The notes under the pieces were generated by a model. That model made no database searches, had not been told where the DNA came from, and worked only from the letters and a program-made list of their open reading frames with translations. A stretch of 64,000 nt of DNA. Source: CAWEEP01 sp963808125 (lineage in GTDB: Bacteria; Chloroflexota; Dormibacteria; Aeolococcales; Aeolococcaceae). The translations under genes and the position numbers were made by a program. The DNA lies in NCBI GenBank assembly GCA_963808125.1, contig CAWEEP010000053.1, positions 1-64,000 of the forward strand, written 5' to 3'. This document shows, piece after piece, positions 48,456-57,926 of the stretch (position 1 is its first letter; each line of letters begins with the position of its first letter).

Positions 48456-49310
48456 ATGGCCAGCTTCGACACTCCCGAGCCGATATCGCTCATCGTGGAA
48501 CTCGGCGCCGGCAACGTCCGGATCGCAGCCGGAGACCGCCGCGACACGGTCGTCGAGGTGCGACCGAGCGACCCGCGCAAGAGGCCCGATGTGACTGCCG
48601 CCGAGCAGACCCTGGTGGAGTACGCGGGGGGGACGCTGGTGGTCAGGGCTCCCCGGCGATGGGCGCAGTACGTGCTGGGGGCCGGCTCGCAATCCGTCGA
48701 CGTCCAGATCGCCGTTCCGGCGGGTTCACGGCTCACCCTCGAGGCACCCGGTGGCGCCCCCGCCGTCCGCGCCACCGGGCGCCTGGGTGACTGTCGCGTC
48801 AGGACCGGTGCCGGAGAGATCCGTCTGGATGCCGCCGGTCCGGTGCAGCTGCGCACCGGCGCCGGCGACATCACCGTCGACCGGGTGGCGGGGCAAGCCG
48901 AGGTCAGCACCGGGGCGGGCTCGGTGCGGATCGGCGCCATCGATGGCGCCGCGACGATCAAAGGCTCCACCGGCGAAACCTGGATCGGCGAGGTCAGTGG
49001 CGGTCTCGAGGTGCGCGCCCCCTGTGGAAGGATCTCCGTCGACCGTGCCGAGCAGGCGGTCGACGCCAAGACCGGCTACGGCGACGTCCTTCTCGGGGAG
49101 GTCACGCGAGGCGCCATCAACGCGCAGACCGGCCACGGCAAGGTCGAGGTCGGTGTCCGTGAGGGCGTCGCCGCCTGGCTCGACCTCCAGACCCACTTCG
49201 GGAACGTCCACAGCGAACTGGAGGCCGCGGGCCCGCCGCAACCGGGTGAGGACGCCGTCGAGATCCGCGCGCGCTCCTCCTTCGGTGACATCACCGTCCG
49301 CCGATCCTGA
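48456..49310 (+). CDS. DUF4097 family beta-strand-repeat protein
   Basis: 284 residues built almost wholly of short beta strands forming a probable right-handed beta-helix (GAGEIRLDAAG, GAGDITVDRVAG, TGAGSVRIGAIDG, GYGDVLLGEVTRG, GHGKVEVGV). No signal peptide, so cytoplasmic. DUF4097 proteins often accompany regulators or exporters and may sense a ligand or act as a scaffold; function is unproven. The ATG at 48456 has AGAGG 8 nt upstream. Second gene of the RHH-ABC operon. Confidence 0.85.
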   Translation: MASFDTPEPISLIVELGAGNVRIAAGDRRDTVVEVRPSDPRKRPDVTAAEQTLVEYAGGTLVVRAPRRWAQYVLGAGSQSVDVQIAVPAGSRLTLEAPGGAPAVRATGRLGDCRVRTGAGEIRLDAAGPVQLRTGAGDITVDRVAGQAEVSTGAGSVRIGAIDGAATIKGSTGETWIGEVSGGLEVRAPCGRISVDRAEQAVDAKTGYGDVLLGEVTRGAINAQTGHGKVEVGVREGVAAWLDLQTHFGNVHSELEAAGPPQPGEDAVEIRARSSFGDITVRRS

Positions 49311-49343
49311 ACCACCCCCACGCACGCCCGAGAAAGAGACGTG

Positions 49344-49403
49344 ATGACCAGGCACGTCTTCCGGCTGGCCGCCAGGCCCGCCCGACTGCGTACGTTGTCG
49401 TAA
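49344..49403 (+). CDS. Possible 19-residue micro-ORF between DUF4097 and ABC genes
   Basis: MTRHVFRLAARPARLRTLS and stop, preceded by GAGAAAGAG. It is basic and lies 17 nt before the ABC ATPase ATG. It could be a leader that couples translation or simply chance; nothing beyond position and the purine-rich upstream stretch supports it. Confidence 0.25.
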   Translation: MTRHVFRLAARPARLRTLS

Positions 49404-49420
49404 CCAAAGAGAGAACGGAT

Positions 49421-50242
49421 ATGCCCGGAACAGCCAATCAGGTGAAGGGGCCTGCGATCCGCGTGCAGGGTCTGGAGAAGTCGTACAAGAAGCTGGAGGT
49501 GCTCCGCGGCGTGCACTTCGACGTGGCGCGGGGCAGCATCTTCGCCCTCCTCGGCTCGAACGGGGCGGGCAAGACCACGGTCATCAACATCCTGACCACG
49601 CTCCTCAAGGCCGACGCGGGAACCGCCAGCGTCAACGACTTCGATGTCGCCACGCAGGCTGCGGACGTGCGGCAGTCCATCAGCCTCAGCGGACAGTTCG
49701 CCGCCGTCGACGAGATCCTCAGCGGGCGGGAGAACCTCACGCTGGTCGCCCGGTTGCGGCAGCTCAAGGACCCGGGCACGATCGCGGATGACCTGCTCGC
49801 TCGTTTCTCGCTGACCGACGCGGCCGCGCGGAGAGTGTCGACGTATTCGGGTGGCATGCGCCGCCGCCTCGACATCGCGATGAGCCTGATCGGGAATCCG
49901 CCGGTCATCTTCCTCGACGAGCCGACGAGCGGGCTCGACCCCCAGGGGCGCATCGAGGTGTGGCAGGCTGTCAAAGAGCTCGCCGGGCACGGCACCACGG
50001 TCCTGCTCACGACCCAGTATCTGGACGAGGCCGAACAGCTCGCCGACCGAATCGCGATCCTTCACGGAGGCCGGATCATGGTGAACGGGAGCCTCGCCGA
50101 ACTCAAGCAGCTGCTCCCGCCGGCCAAGGTCGAGTACGTCGAGAAGCAGCCGACCCTCGAGGACGTCTTCCTCGCCATCGTCGGTGACGACGGCAAGAAC
50201 CGCGACGCCAGCAATGACCACAGCGTCGGCACGGACGCGTGA
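49421..50242 (+). CDS. ABC exporter ATP-binding protein (DrrA-like)
   Basis: 273 residues. Walker A GSNGAGKTT (about 48), signature YSGGMRRRLDI (about 147), Walker B VIFLDEPTSGLDP, and TTQYLDEAEQLADR with Gln at the switch position as in the DrrA group. It ends soon after QPTLEDVFLAIVG, a shortened C-terminal domain compared with the DrrA at 26916. It pairs with the downstream permease and is under the RHH regulator's promoter. Confidence 0.92.
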   Translation: MPGTANQVKGPAIRVQGLEKSYKKLEVLRGVHFDVARGSIFALLGSNGAGKTTVINILTTLLKADAGTASVNDFDVATQAADVRQSISLSGQFAAVDEILSGRENLTLVARLRQLKDPGTIADDLLARFSLTDAAARRVSTYSGGMRRRLDIAMSLIGNPPVIFLDEPTSGLDPQGRIEVWQAVKELAGHGTTVLLTTQYLDEAEQLADRIAILHGGRIMVNGSLAELKQLLPPAKVEYVEKQPTLEDVFLAIVGDDGKNRDASNDHSVGTDA

Positions 50243-50252
50243 AGGAACCACG

Positions 50253-51014
50253 ATGACCAAGCGCTTCTTCCGCGACACCTCAGTCCTGACGGGACGATCC
50301 CTGCGCCACATCACGCGCAGCCCGGATACCATCATCACGACCGCGATCATGCCGATCGGCTTCCTGCTGGTGTTCGTCTACGTATTCGGCGGCGCGATCA
50401 ACTCAGGGTCGCATTCCTATGTGAGCTACCTGCTGCCCGGCATTCTGCTCATCACGATTGCTTCGGGCATCTCCTACACCGCATTCCGGCTCTTCCTGGA
50501 TATGAAGAGCGGCATTTTCGAGCGATTCCAGTCCATGCCGATCGCACGGTCGTCCGTGCTGTGGGCGCACGTGCTGACCTCGCTGGTCGCCAATCTGATC
50601 TCGCTGGTGGTCGTCGTGCTCGTCGCCCTCCTCATGGGCTTTCGCTCGGGGGCTGGGGTGCTGGCGTGGCTCGCAGTCGGTGGCATCCTGATCCTCGTCA
50701 CCCTGGCGTTGACGTGGATCGCCGTGATCCCGGGACTCACCGCCAGGTCCGCGGACGGGGTGAGCGCGTTCTCCTACCCGCTCATCTTCCTGCCGTTCAT
50801 CAGTTCGGCATTCGTGCCCACCCACACCATGCCCGGTCCGGTGCGCGCCTTCGCCGAGCACCAGCCGGTGACGTCCATCGTCAACTCGATCCGCGACCTG
50901 TTCACGCAGCAGCCGGTCGGCACCGACATCTGGATCGCCCTTGCCTGGTGTGTCGGCATCCTCATCGTCGCGTCCAGCTTCGCCAGGGTCATCTACCGCC
51001 GGAAGATCGCCTAG
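50253..51014 (+). CDS. ABC-2 exporter permease (DrrB-like)
   Basis: 253 residues with six hydrophobic helices; LRHITRSPDTIITTAIMPIG and FVPTHTMPGPVRAFAEHQPV match the ABC-2/DrrB pattern. The ATG at 50253 has AAGGA 7 nt upstream and lies 10 nt after the ATPase stop. Last gene of the operon. The following 191 nt to the convergent DedA gene hold only GC-rich sequence with a weak hairpin. Confidence 0.9.
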   Translation: MTKRFFRDTSVLTGRSLRHITRSPDTIITTAIMPIGFLLVFVYVFGGAINSGSHSYVSYLLPGILLITIASGISYTAFRLFLDMKSGIFERFQSMPIARSSVLWAHVLTSLVANLISLVVVVLVALLMGFRSGAGVLAWLAVGGILILVTLALTWIAVIPGLTARSADGVSAFSYPLIFLPFISSAFVPTHTMPGPVRAFAEHQPVTSIVNSIRDLFTQQPVGTDIWIALAWCVGILIVASSFARVIYRRKIA

Positions 51015-51205
51015 TCGAGGGTCGAGCGGGGCTGCCGGCGCTGGGCGTGCGCCGCCGGCGTGCCTCAGCATGAACCAGCCCTGGGGCCCCGAAAGGCTGT
51101 GCCGGGTGGGGGCCGTTCGACGCCGTCACCAACGTCTTCAGGCAACCGCGGCAGGGCAGCATCACAGATTGCCGTTAAGTCGGGACCGACTGGCTCAGCC
51201 GTTTC

Positions 51206-51865
51206 CTAGAGGGGCGGACCGCCGGGGTAGCCCTCGAGCGGCCCGGGGAACTCCGCCTCCGCCAGGGCATGGATGCGCCCCCGCTGGCGATGTGCCAGAA
51301 CCGCCGCGAGGACGACGCCGGCCACGGCGGCGACCCCCAGGCCGAGGTCCGCCCACCAGGTCAGCCCACCGATGCGTCGGCCCAATTCGAAGGCGACCAC
51401 CCCCCACAGGGTGGCCCAGACGATGGCGCCGGCGGCGTTGACGGCGAGGAAGGGGGCGAGCCGCATCCGGCTGGCCCCGGCCAGCAGCGCGGCGTAGGAG
51501 CGCAGGATGGCGACGAAGCGGCCGAGGAAGATCACCGCTCCACCGTGGCGGCGGAAAGCATAGCGGGCGACCTTCACCTCGGCCTGGCCGAGGCGGACGG
51601 AGCGGCCGAAGCGGACCAGCAGTCGGTAGCCGCCCCACCAGCCGATGCCATACCCGAGGGCACCCCCCACCACGCCGCCCAGGGCGGCGGCGGCGATGAC
51701 GGCGGGAATGGCCAGGCTGTGGCTGATCCCCGCGTAGATGCTGGCGGTGAGGAGCGTCGTCTCGCCGGGGATGGGGACGCCAAGGCTCTCGACGGCGACC
51801 ATCAGGAAGACGGCGAGGTACCCCCAGTGCTCCACGAACCCGGCGAACGCGAGCCCTGCCGCCAT
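51206..51865 (-). CDS. DedA family membrane protein
   Basis: 219 residues. SNARE-associated/DedA domain with GVPIPGETTLLTASIYAG, the FGRSVRLGQAEVKVARYAFRRHG amphipathic segment, FLGRFVAILRSYAALLAG and a C-terminal helix. DedA proteins take part in membrane lipid (undecaprenyl phosphate or phospholipid) flipping and proton-dependent processes. It follows glgX by 7 nt on the same strand, though no functional link is evident. Confidence 0.9.
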   Translation of the reverse strand: MAAGLAFAGFVEHWGYLAVFLMVAVESLGVPIPGETTLLTASIYAGISHSLAIPAVIAAAALGGVVGGALGYGIGWWGGYRLLVRFGRSVRLGQAEVKVARYAFRRHGGAVIFLGRFVAILRSYAALLAGASRMRLAPFLAVNAAGAIVWATLWGVVAFELGRRIGGLTWWADLGLGVAAVAGVVLAAVLAHRQRGRIHALAEAEFPGPLEGYPGGPPL

Positions 51866-51872
51866 CGCGGGG

Positions 51873-54143
51873 TCAGGCCCGGCCGGCGGAACTCGGGCCG
51901 GTGGGTTTCGCCGGCTCGCCGGACCCGGGTACCGCGCCCGTCGCCTCCACCGCCGGCGTCACCAGGCGCAGCACCACCAGGGAACGGGCTTCGACGTGGA
52001 GGCGCCCACCATGCGGCACGCGCCTCGCCGCGAGATCCTCGGCGGGATGGGCTGTGTCGAGCAGCACCTCCCACTCACCCGGGGGCAGATCCCACTCGCA
52101 GGGATCCTCGGCGGAATGGAGGAGAACGGCCAGCGTGTCGTCGACGACGCGCTCCCCGGTGGCGGTGCGGTCGGCGATCAGGCCGCCGTCCAGGATCATC
52201 GTCAGCGACTGCCGCTCGTGGCTGCCCCAGTCCTCATCGGTCATCTCCACCCCGTTGCGCCGCAGCCAGCGCACGTCCTTGAGACCACCGCCCACCACAC
52301 GCCCGGTGAAGAAGCGCTGGCGGCGCAGGACGGGGTGGGCAGCGCGCAGCGCGATGAGGCGGCGGGTGAAGCGGAACAGCTCCGCGTCGTCGTGCTCCCA
52401 GTCTATCCAGGAGATCTCGTTGTCCTGGCAGTACGCGTTGTTGTTGCCCATCTGGGTGCGTCCCAGCTCGTCGCCCGACAGGATCATGGGACTGCCCTGC
52501 GAGAGCAGCAGGGTGGCGAGGAAGTTGCGCTGCTGCTGGCACCGCAGCGCCTTCACCGCCGCGTCGCCGGTCTCGCCCTCGAAACCGCAGTTCCAGGAGC
52601 GGTTGTCGTCGGAGCCGTCGCGGCCGTCCTCGCCGTTGCCGGCATTGTGCTTGACGGAGTAGGAGACGAGATCGCGCAGCGTGAAGCCGTCATGGGCGGT
52701 CACAAAGTTCATGCTGGCGCTGGGGCCCCGGCCGTCGTCGGCGTAGAGGTCGCTGCTGCCGGTGAGGCGGTAGGCGAGGTCGGCGACGCCGATGGGGGCG
52801 CCTCGCCAGTAGTCGCGGACGGTGTCTCGGTACTTGCCGTTCCATTCCGCCCAACCGACCGGGAAGTTGCCGACCTGGTAGCCACCGGCGCCGATGTCCC
52901 AGGGCTCCGCGATCAGCTTCACCTCCGCCAGCACCGGGTCCTGGTGGATGAGATCAAAGAATGCCGACAGCCGGTTGACCTCGAAGAACTGGCGGGCCAA
53001 CGCCGCCGCCAGGTCGAAGCGGAAGCCGTCGACATGCATCTCGGTGACCCAGTAGCGCAGCAAGTCCATCATCAGGCGGAGCGTCTGGGGAGCACCCGCG
53101 TTGAGGGTGTTGCCGCACCCCGTGACATCCCAGTAGTGGCGCCGGTCACCGGGATCCAGGTAGTAGTAGGCCTGGTTGTCGATGCCGCGGAAGGAGAGGG
53201 TGGGGCCGAGATGGTTGCCCTCGCCGGTGTGGTTGTAGACGACGTCGAGGAAGACCTCCAGGCCGGCGCGATGCAGGGATCTCACCAACTGTTTGAACTC
53301 GACCACCTGGCCGCCGCCGTCACCCGTCGAGGAGTAGCGTCCCTCGGGGGCGAAGTAGCCGATGGTGTCGTAGCCCCAGTAGTTGCGCAGGCCGCGCTGC
53401 TGGAGGCTGGCCGAGTCGATGAAGGCGTGCACCGGCATGAGCTCGACGGCGGTGACGCCGAGCGACTTCAAATAGCCGATGGCTGCCGCGTGGCCCAGGC
53501 CGGCGTAGGTGCCCCGCAGGCCGGCCGGCACGCCCGGGTGCCGCATGGTGAATCCGCGAACGTGAGTCTCGTAGACGACGGTGTCGGCCCAGGAGGTGCG
53601 CGGCGCCCGTGTGCCCCGCCATTCGAAGCGATCATCGACGACCACAGAGAGGGGGACGCTACCCGCCGAATCGAGATCGCTGAGAACCGCGTCGCTCATC
53701 GGCTCCTTCCAAGCGTAGCCGTAGACCGCCGGGTTCCACGTCACCACTCCGGTGAGCGCTCTCGCATAGGGGTCGATGAGCAGCTTGTTGGCGTTGAAAC
53801 GCTTGCCCGCGGCCGGGTCGTAGGCGCCGTGGACCCGGTAGCCGTAGAGCGTCCCCGGGCCGACATCGGGAAGGTAGCCGTGCCAGGTCAGGTCGGTCCT
53901 GTCCACCAGCTCATGGACGGCCCTGGGGCTTCCGTCAGGATTGACCAGAACCAGCTCAACTCCCTCGGCGTTAGCGCTGAAGAGGGCGAAGTTGGTCCCC
54001 TCTCCGTCCCAGTGCGCCCCCAGCGGGAAATGCTGCCCGGGCCAGGCGAGGCCGCGCTCCGGCGCGGAACGAGGCAGCGTCTTCAACGAACGTCGTCCCC
54101 TCGATGGGCGGCTCCGGTCGCGGCCGCCGTGCCCGCCAACCAT
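51873..54143 (-). CDS. glgX: Glycogen debranching enzyme GlgX
   Basis: Hydrolyses alpha-1,6 branches in glycogen or limit dextrin. About 756 residues: CBM48 domain (HFPLGAHWDGEGTNFALFSA, about 36-55), GH13 barrel (VYETHVRGFTMRHPGVP, FLDVVYNHTGEGN), the nucleophile Asp in DGFRFDLA, the acid Glu in LIAEPWDIG, the stabilising Asp in FVTAHDGFT, GDELGRTQMGNNNAYCQDN, and a C-terminal beta domain. The ATG at 54143 begins a 30-residue basic lead; the first conserved residue is well downstream. Divergent from malQ. Confidence 0.94.
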   Translation of the reverse strand: MVGGHGGRDRSRPSRGRRSLKTLPRSAPERGLAWPGQHFPLGAHWDGEGTNFALFSANAEGVELVLVNPDGSPRAVHELVDRTDLTWHGYLPDVGPGTLYGYRVHGAYDPAAGKRFNANKLLIDPYARALTGVVTWNPAVYGYAWKEPMSDAVLSDLDSAGSVPLSVVVDDRFEWRGTRAPRTSWADTVVYETHVRGFTMRHPGVPAGLRGTYAGLGHAAAIGYLKSLGVTAVELMPVHAFIDSASLQQRGLRNYWGYDTIGYFAPEGRYSSTGDGGGQVVEFKQLVRSLHRAGLEVFLDVVYNHTGEGNHLGPTLSFRGIDNQAYYYLDPGDRRHYWDVTGCGNTLNAGAPQTLRLMMDLLRYWVTEMHVDGFRFDLAAALARQFFEVNRLSAFFDLIHQDPVLAEVKLIAEPWDIGAGGYQVGNFPVGWAEWNGKYRDTVRDYWRGAPIGVADLAYRLTGSSDLYADDGRGPSASMNFVTAHDGFTLRDLVSYSVKHNAGNGEDGRDGSDDNRSWNCGFEGETGDAAVKALRCQQQRNFLATLLLSQGSPMILSGDELGRTQMGNNNAYCQDNEISWIDWEHDDAELFRFTRRLIALRAAHPVLRRQRFFTGRVVGGGLKDVRWLRRNGVEMTDEDWGSHERQSLTMILDGGLIADRTATGERVVDDTLAVLLHSAEDPCEWDLPPGEWEVLLDTAHPAEDLAARRVPHGGRLHVEARSLVVLRLVTPAVEATGAVPGSGEPAKPTGPSSAGRA

Positions 54144-54232
54144 AGCGAGTCCTCGCGCTGTGTCGCGACGACGCCCAGGCGGGCCGGCCGGTAAGGTACG
54201 GGCCACGGTGCGACGGCGGTGAGGCGGACGAG

Positions 54233-56058
54233 ATGACGGAGCGGAGCCCACAGGCGTGGGGCGTGTCCGGCCGCTACCGGGCGACCGACGGCCGCCGGCG
54301 TCGCGTCGCGCCGGCGACGCTCGCCGCTCTGACGGCCGCCCTGGACGCCGGCGGCACCGCCGCAGCCGAGGAGACCGCGCCCCTGGTCGTCGTGCTCGGC
54401 GAGTGGCCCGGGCTGGACGGGCCCGCCGAGGTGGAGCTGGAGGGAGGCGAGATCCGGGGATTCGCCGATCGCCTGCCCGGGGATCTGCCCCTCGGCTACC
54501 ACCGCCTTCACCGGGAGGGGCGGAGCCGCCCACTGATCGTCACGCCGCCGCGCTGCCACCTGCCCGCCGGCCTGCACACCTTCGGTTTCGCGGTCCAGCT
54601 GTACTCGACGCGGTCGCGCGAGAGCTGGGGCATCGGCGACCTCGCCGACCTCGCCGAGATCGGCCGCTGGGCGCGTGGCCTCGGGGCGGGTGCGCTCCTC
54701 GTCAATCCCCTCCACGCCGCCATGCCGCTGCCGCCGGTGGAGCCGAGCCCGTACTCCCCGTCCAGCCGCCTCTTCCTCAACCCCATCTACCTGCGGCCAG
54801 AGGGCATGGCCGGCGGCCGGAGCCTGGAGGACCTCGCCGGGGAGGCCCGCGCCCTCAACGCGGAGCGCCGGATCGACCGGGACAGAGTTCTCGCGCTGAA
54901 GCTCTCCGCCCTGGAGCGCCGATTCGCGGAAGCTGCTCCCCTCGGGGCTGCGCAGGCTGCCCTGGCGGACCGGCCCCTCCTCAGCGACTTCGCGCTCTTC
55001 TGCGCCCTCGCAGAGCGCGAGGGCCCCGACTGGCGGCACTGGCCTGGCGCCCTGGCCCACCGCGACCCTGCGGCGCTGCGCAAGGCGGCCGGGGAGCTGG
55101 CCGATCGGGTGCACTTCCACGCCTGGGTGCAGACCCTCCTGGACGGTCAGATGGCCGCGGCGAGCGCTGCGCTGCCGCTTATCCAGGATCTGCCCGTCGG
55201 CTTTCAGCCGGGCGGCGCCGACGCCTGGCTGTGGCAGGAGCTCCTGGCGCCCGGCGTGACCATCGGCGCCCCACCGGACATGTTCAACGCCCGAGGGCAG
55301 GCTTGGGGGCTGCCCGCCTTCGCCCCGGGAAGCTGCGAGCCGCCGGGTACGACCCCTTCATCCAGACCATCCGGGCCAGCCTTCGTCACGGCGGCAACCT
55401 GCGCATCGACCACGTCATGGGCCTGCGCCGGCTTTGGCTGATCCCCCCGGGCGCCGGCCCGGCGGAGGGGGCCTACGTCGGCTACCCACTGGATGACCTC
55501 CTCGGCATCGTCGCCCTGGAGTCGGTCCGACACGGGGCCATCGTCGTCGGCGAGGACCTCGGCACCGTGCCCGGCGGGCTTCGCGGCCGGCTGCGCCGCC
55601 GCGGCCTGCTCAGCTACGTGCTTCTGCTCTTCGACGGCCGGTCCCCGGATCGATGGCCGCGGCAGGCGTTGGCGGCGGTGACCACCCACGATCTGCCGAC
55701 GGTGGCGGGGCTGTGGGACGGCAGCGATCTGTCGGCGCAGCGGCGGCTGGCCCTCTCCCCCAACGCGCCGATGACCGGGCAGCTGGTGAGGCGGATCGGC
55801 GAGGGCGGCCTCGACCGCGGCAGCCCGGCGGCGGACGCCATCGTCAACGCCCACCGGCAGCTGGCCCTCTCCCCGTGCGCCCTGATCGCGGCCACGCTGG
55901 AGGATGTCGCCGCCGTCAGGGAGCGGCCCAACCAGCCGGGAACGACCACGGAGCAGAACCCCAACTGGTCCCTGGCCCTGCCCCTGCCCCTGGAGGAGCT
56001 TCAGCGGCTGCCCATGGCGGACACCCTGGCCGGCATCCTGCGACGCGGCGACCCGTGA
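54233..56058 (+). CDS. malQ: 4-alpha-glucanotransferase (frameshifted)
   Basis: Disproportionates maltodextrins (GH77). About 608 residues. Frame 1 gives QLYSTRSRESWGIGDLADLA, LVNPLHAAMPLPPVEPSPYS, SSRLFLNPIYL and GAPPDMFNARGQAWGLPAF. One missing G near 55330 joins it to LRAAGYDPFIQTIRASLRHG, the nucleophile region RIDHVMGLRRLWLIPPG, the acid Glu in VVGEDLGTVP, and TTHDLPTVAG, RPNQPGTTTEQNPNW. It works with the divergent glgX on glycogen or maltodextrin breakdown. Confidence 0.93.
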
Positions 56059-56082
56059 GCCGCCTGCCCCGTTAGTGACTTA

Positions 56083-57084
56083 GAGCTTGCGCCAATAGGT
56101 GATTGAGTCGGATGACTCCGTTGAGTCGTCCGGGACCCTGTGCGGGCGGTGAAAGTACATGCAGGACATGGACTTTCCGATGATTGGGAGATCTCAACCA
56201 ACCCACTCAGGGGAAGCGTCCATGCCTGCGATCCAATCATGCTTCATCGAGCCCCTCTGGGACCAGTTCTCCGCCCTCCTGCCGAGCCGGCCGGGGAGCC
56301 ACACGCTGGGCTGCCACCGCCCCCGGGTCTCCGATCGCCTCGTCTTCGACAAGCTCCTCCAGGTGGCCGTCTTCGGCTGCGCCTACTGGCGCATCGCTGA
56401 CGCCACCTGTTCGGCCACCACCCTGCGCCGTCGTCGCGACGAGTGGATCGGCCTCGGGGTGATGGAGCAGCTGGCCCAGATTGCCGAGGAGGGCTACGAC
56501 CGGCTCATCGGCTTGCAGCTCGAGGACATCGTCGTGGATGGCTGCATCACCAAGGCGCCCTGCGGCGGAGAGATGGCCGGGCGGAGCCCGGTCGATCGTG
56601 GCAAGCAGGGAACCAAGCGCTCGATTGTCGTGGACGGAGCTGGGATTCCTCTCGGGGTTGTCCAGGCACCGGCCAATCGGAACGACTCGCCGTTACTCGC
56701 CTCCACGCTGGACACCCTCGCCGATCGTGCCCTGCCACCCGGCGAGACCACCGTGCACCTCGACCGTGGCTACAACTCGGGCAAGACCCGCGCCGAGCTC
56801 GATCGCCGCGGCCTGGCGCCGTGCATTGCCAAGGTGGGCAAGCCGGCGCCGCTGCGAGCAACCTCGCGCTGGGTCGTGGAGCGGACCAACGCCTGGCACA
56901 ACGCGTTCAAGAAGCTGGCCTGGTGCACCGAACGCCGCGGCGTGGTGGTCCGCTTCTACGTCGCCCTGGCGAACGCCATCATCATCGTCCGCCGCCTGGT
57001 CCGCGAGGCGTGGAAACGCTACCGCTGGGACACCCGCCCGAAGCGCTGTCCATGAACGCGTCAATCACCTATTGGCGCAAGCTC
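56083..57084 (+). mobile_element. Complete IS5-family insertion sequence (1002 bp)
   Basis: Perfect 24-bp terminal inverted repeats (56083-56106, GAGCTTGCGCCAATAGGTGA onward; mirror at 57061-57084) flanked on both sides by the trinucleotide TTA (56080-56082, 57085-57087), a target duplication of the TNA type known in the IS1031 group of IS5. It encodes one intact transposase. It sits downstream of malQ without disrupting a visible gene. Confidence 0.92.
56222..57055 (+). CDS. IS5 family transposase
   Basis: 277 residues from the ATG at 56222, preceded by AGGGGA. N-terminal DUF4096-like domain (IEPLWDQFSALLPSR) and a DDE catalytic core: Asp in IVVDGCITKAP, Asp in VHLDRGYNS, Glu in WVVERTNAWHNAFKK. 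An ATG at 56159 would add 21 residues. Uninterrupted frame, so the element may still be active. Confidence 0.92.
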   Translation: MPAIQSCFIEPLWDQFSALLPSRPGSHTLGCHRPRVSDRLVFDKLLQVAVFGCAYWRIADATCSATTLRRRRDEWIGLGVMEQLAQIAEEGYDRLIGLQLEDIVVDGCITKAPCGGEMAGRSPVDRGKQGTKRSIVVDGAGIPLGVVQAPANRNDSPLLASTLDTLADRALPPGETTVHLDRGYNSGKTRAELDRRGLAPCIAKVGKPAPLRATSRWVVERTNAWHNAFKKLAWCTERRGVVVRFYVALANAIIIVRRLVREAWKRYRWDTRPKRCP

Positions 57085-57097
57085 TTATGGCCTGAGT

Positions 57098-57127
57098 TTG
57101 TCAGGACTAATGGCACGGGTGTATAGT
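57098..57127 (+). promoter_or_regulatory. Promoter next to IS right end
   Basis: TTGTCA (57098-57103) and TATAGT (57122-57127), 18 nt apart, start 11 nt outside the IS target duplication and point to the small gene at 57183. One of the best consensus matches in the window. Confidence 0.55.
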
Positions 57128-57182
57128 CGGGGCGGCACGGGGCACGTGGGCCCCGATCGAATCAGCTGTGCAGAGCATCGCC

Positions 57183-57404
57183 ATGAAGCAAGCGCCAAGC
57201 CCTGTGGATTACGAGTTGTTCGTGCGGGCCAAAGACGAGGCCCGCCGCCTCCACCGGCCCGTCTACATCGCCACGGGAGAGATCTACGCCGACCGGCCGG
57301 CGCGCACCACCGCGATGGTCTGGCCGAACGGCAGCGTCACCTGGGGCAACCCCCAGGCGGCCAGTAAGCAGATCGACCGCCGGCACCTGCCGCCCGCAGC
57401 CTGA
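57183..57404 (+). CDS. Small hypothetical protein
   Basis: 73 residues, no family recognised. It is basic, with PVYIATGEIYADRPARTTAM and VWPNGSVTWGNP; no membrane segment, signal or cysteine. A good promoter lies 56 nt upstream. A GTG at 57168 would add five residues. The 520 nt after it, to the glucokinase gene, hold no gene I can support, although minus-strand fragments (a hydrophobic stretch near 57620 and YFLVSFPGADEAL near 57500 in different frames) may be remnants. Confidence 0.5.
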   Translation: MKQAPSPVDYELFVRAKDEARRLHRPVYIATGEIYADRPARTTAMVWPNGSVTWGNPQAASKQIDRRHLPPAA

Positions 57405-57926
57405 CGGGACCGACGGGCTGGGGGCGGGCATCGCTCGCCTGGCTGACGGAGCCGGACGGACGGTGCGGGGCGAGGGCCTCATCCGCGCCGGGAAACGACA
57501 CCAGGAAGTAGCGGTTGCCCGCGCCCCCCAGTGCGTCGTGGTGGAACGGGGGGACGAAGGCCAGGCGATGCTCACGTTGGAGCAGAGGTTGCCGTTCGCC
57601 TTGCCGATCACGACGACCACGGCGATGACAACGATGCGATGAGAAGAAGGGGCAAGGAGTGCTCGACCAGTCCCTGCCCTGCCTGGTAACGACTTGAGCG
57701 GCGCCGGCGGGAACTGGGGAGCCCGGGGGATCACAAGAGCACCGCCTCCTTGGCTTGCCCGGCCGCACCTCCTGTCGCACACCTCGGACCCAGGAACTCA
57801 ACTCTGCCCGGGACGTCCGAGCATCCGACGATGGACGGATGACGTCTCTGTGATGTCCTCGGCACGGCTCCAGCCCTGGAAACGCGGCTCCGCACTGGGG
57901 CGGCATCAGACGGGCGCGCCCCGTCC

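Noticed and set aside
51035..51070. Terminator after the DrrB-like gene
   Set aside because: Only a short GCCGGC-type self-complementary stretch without a convincing stem or T tract.
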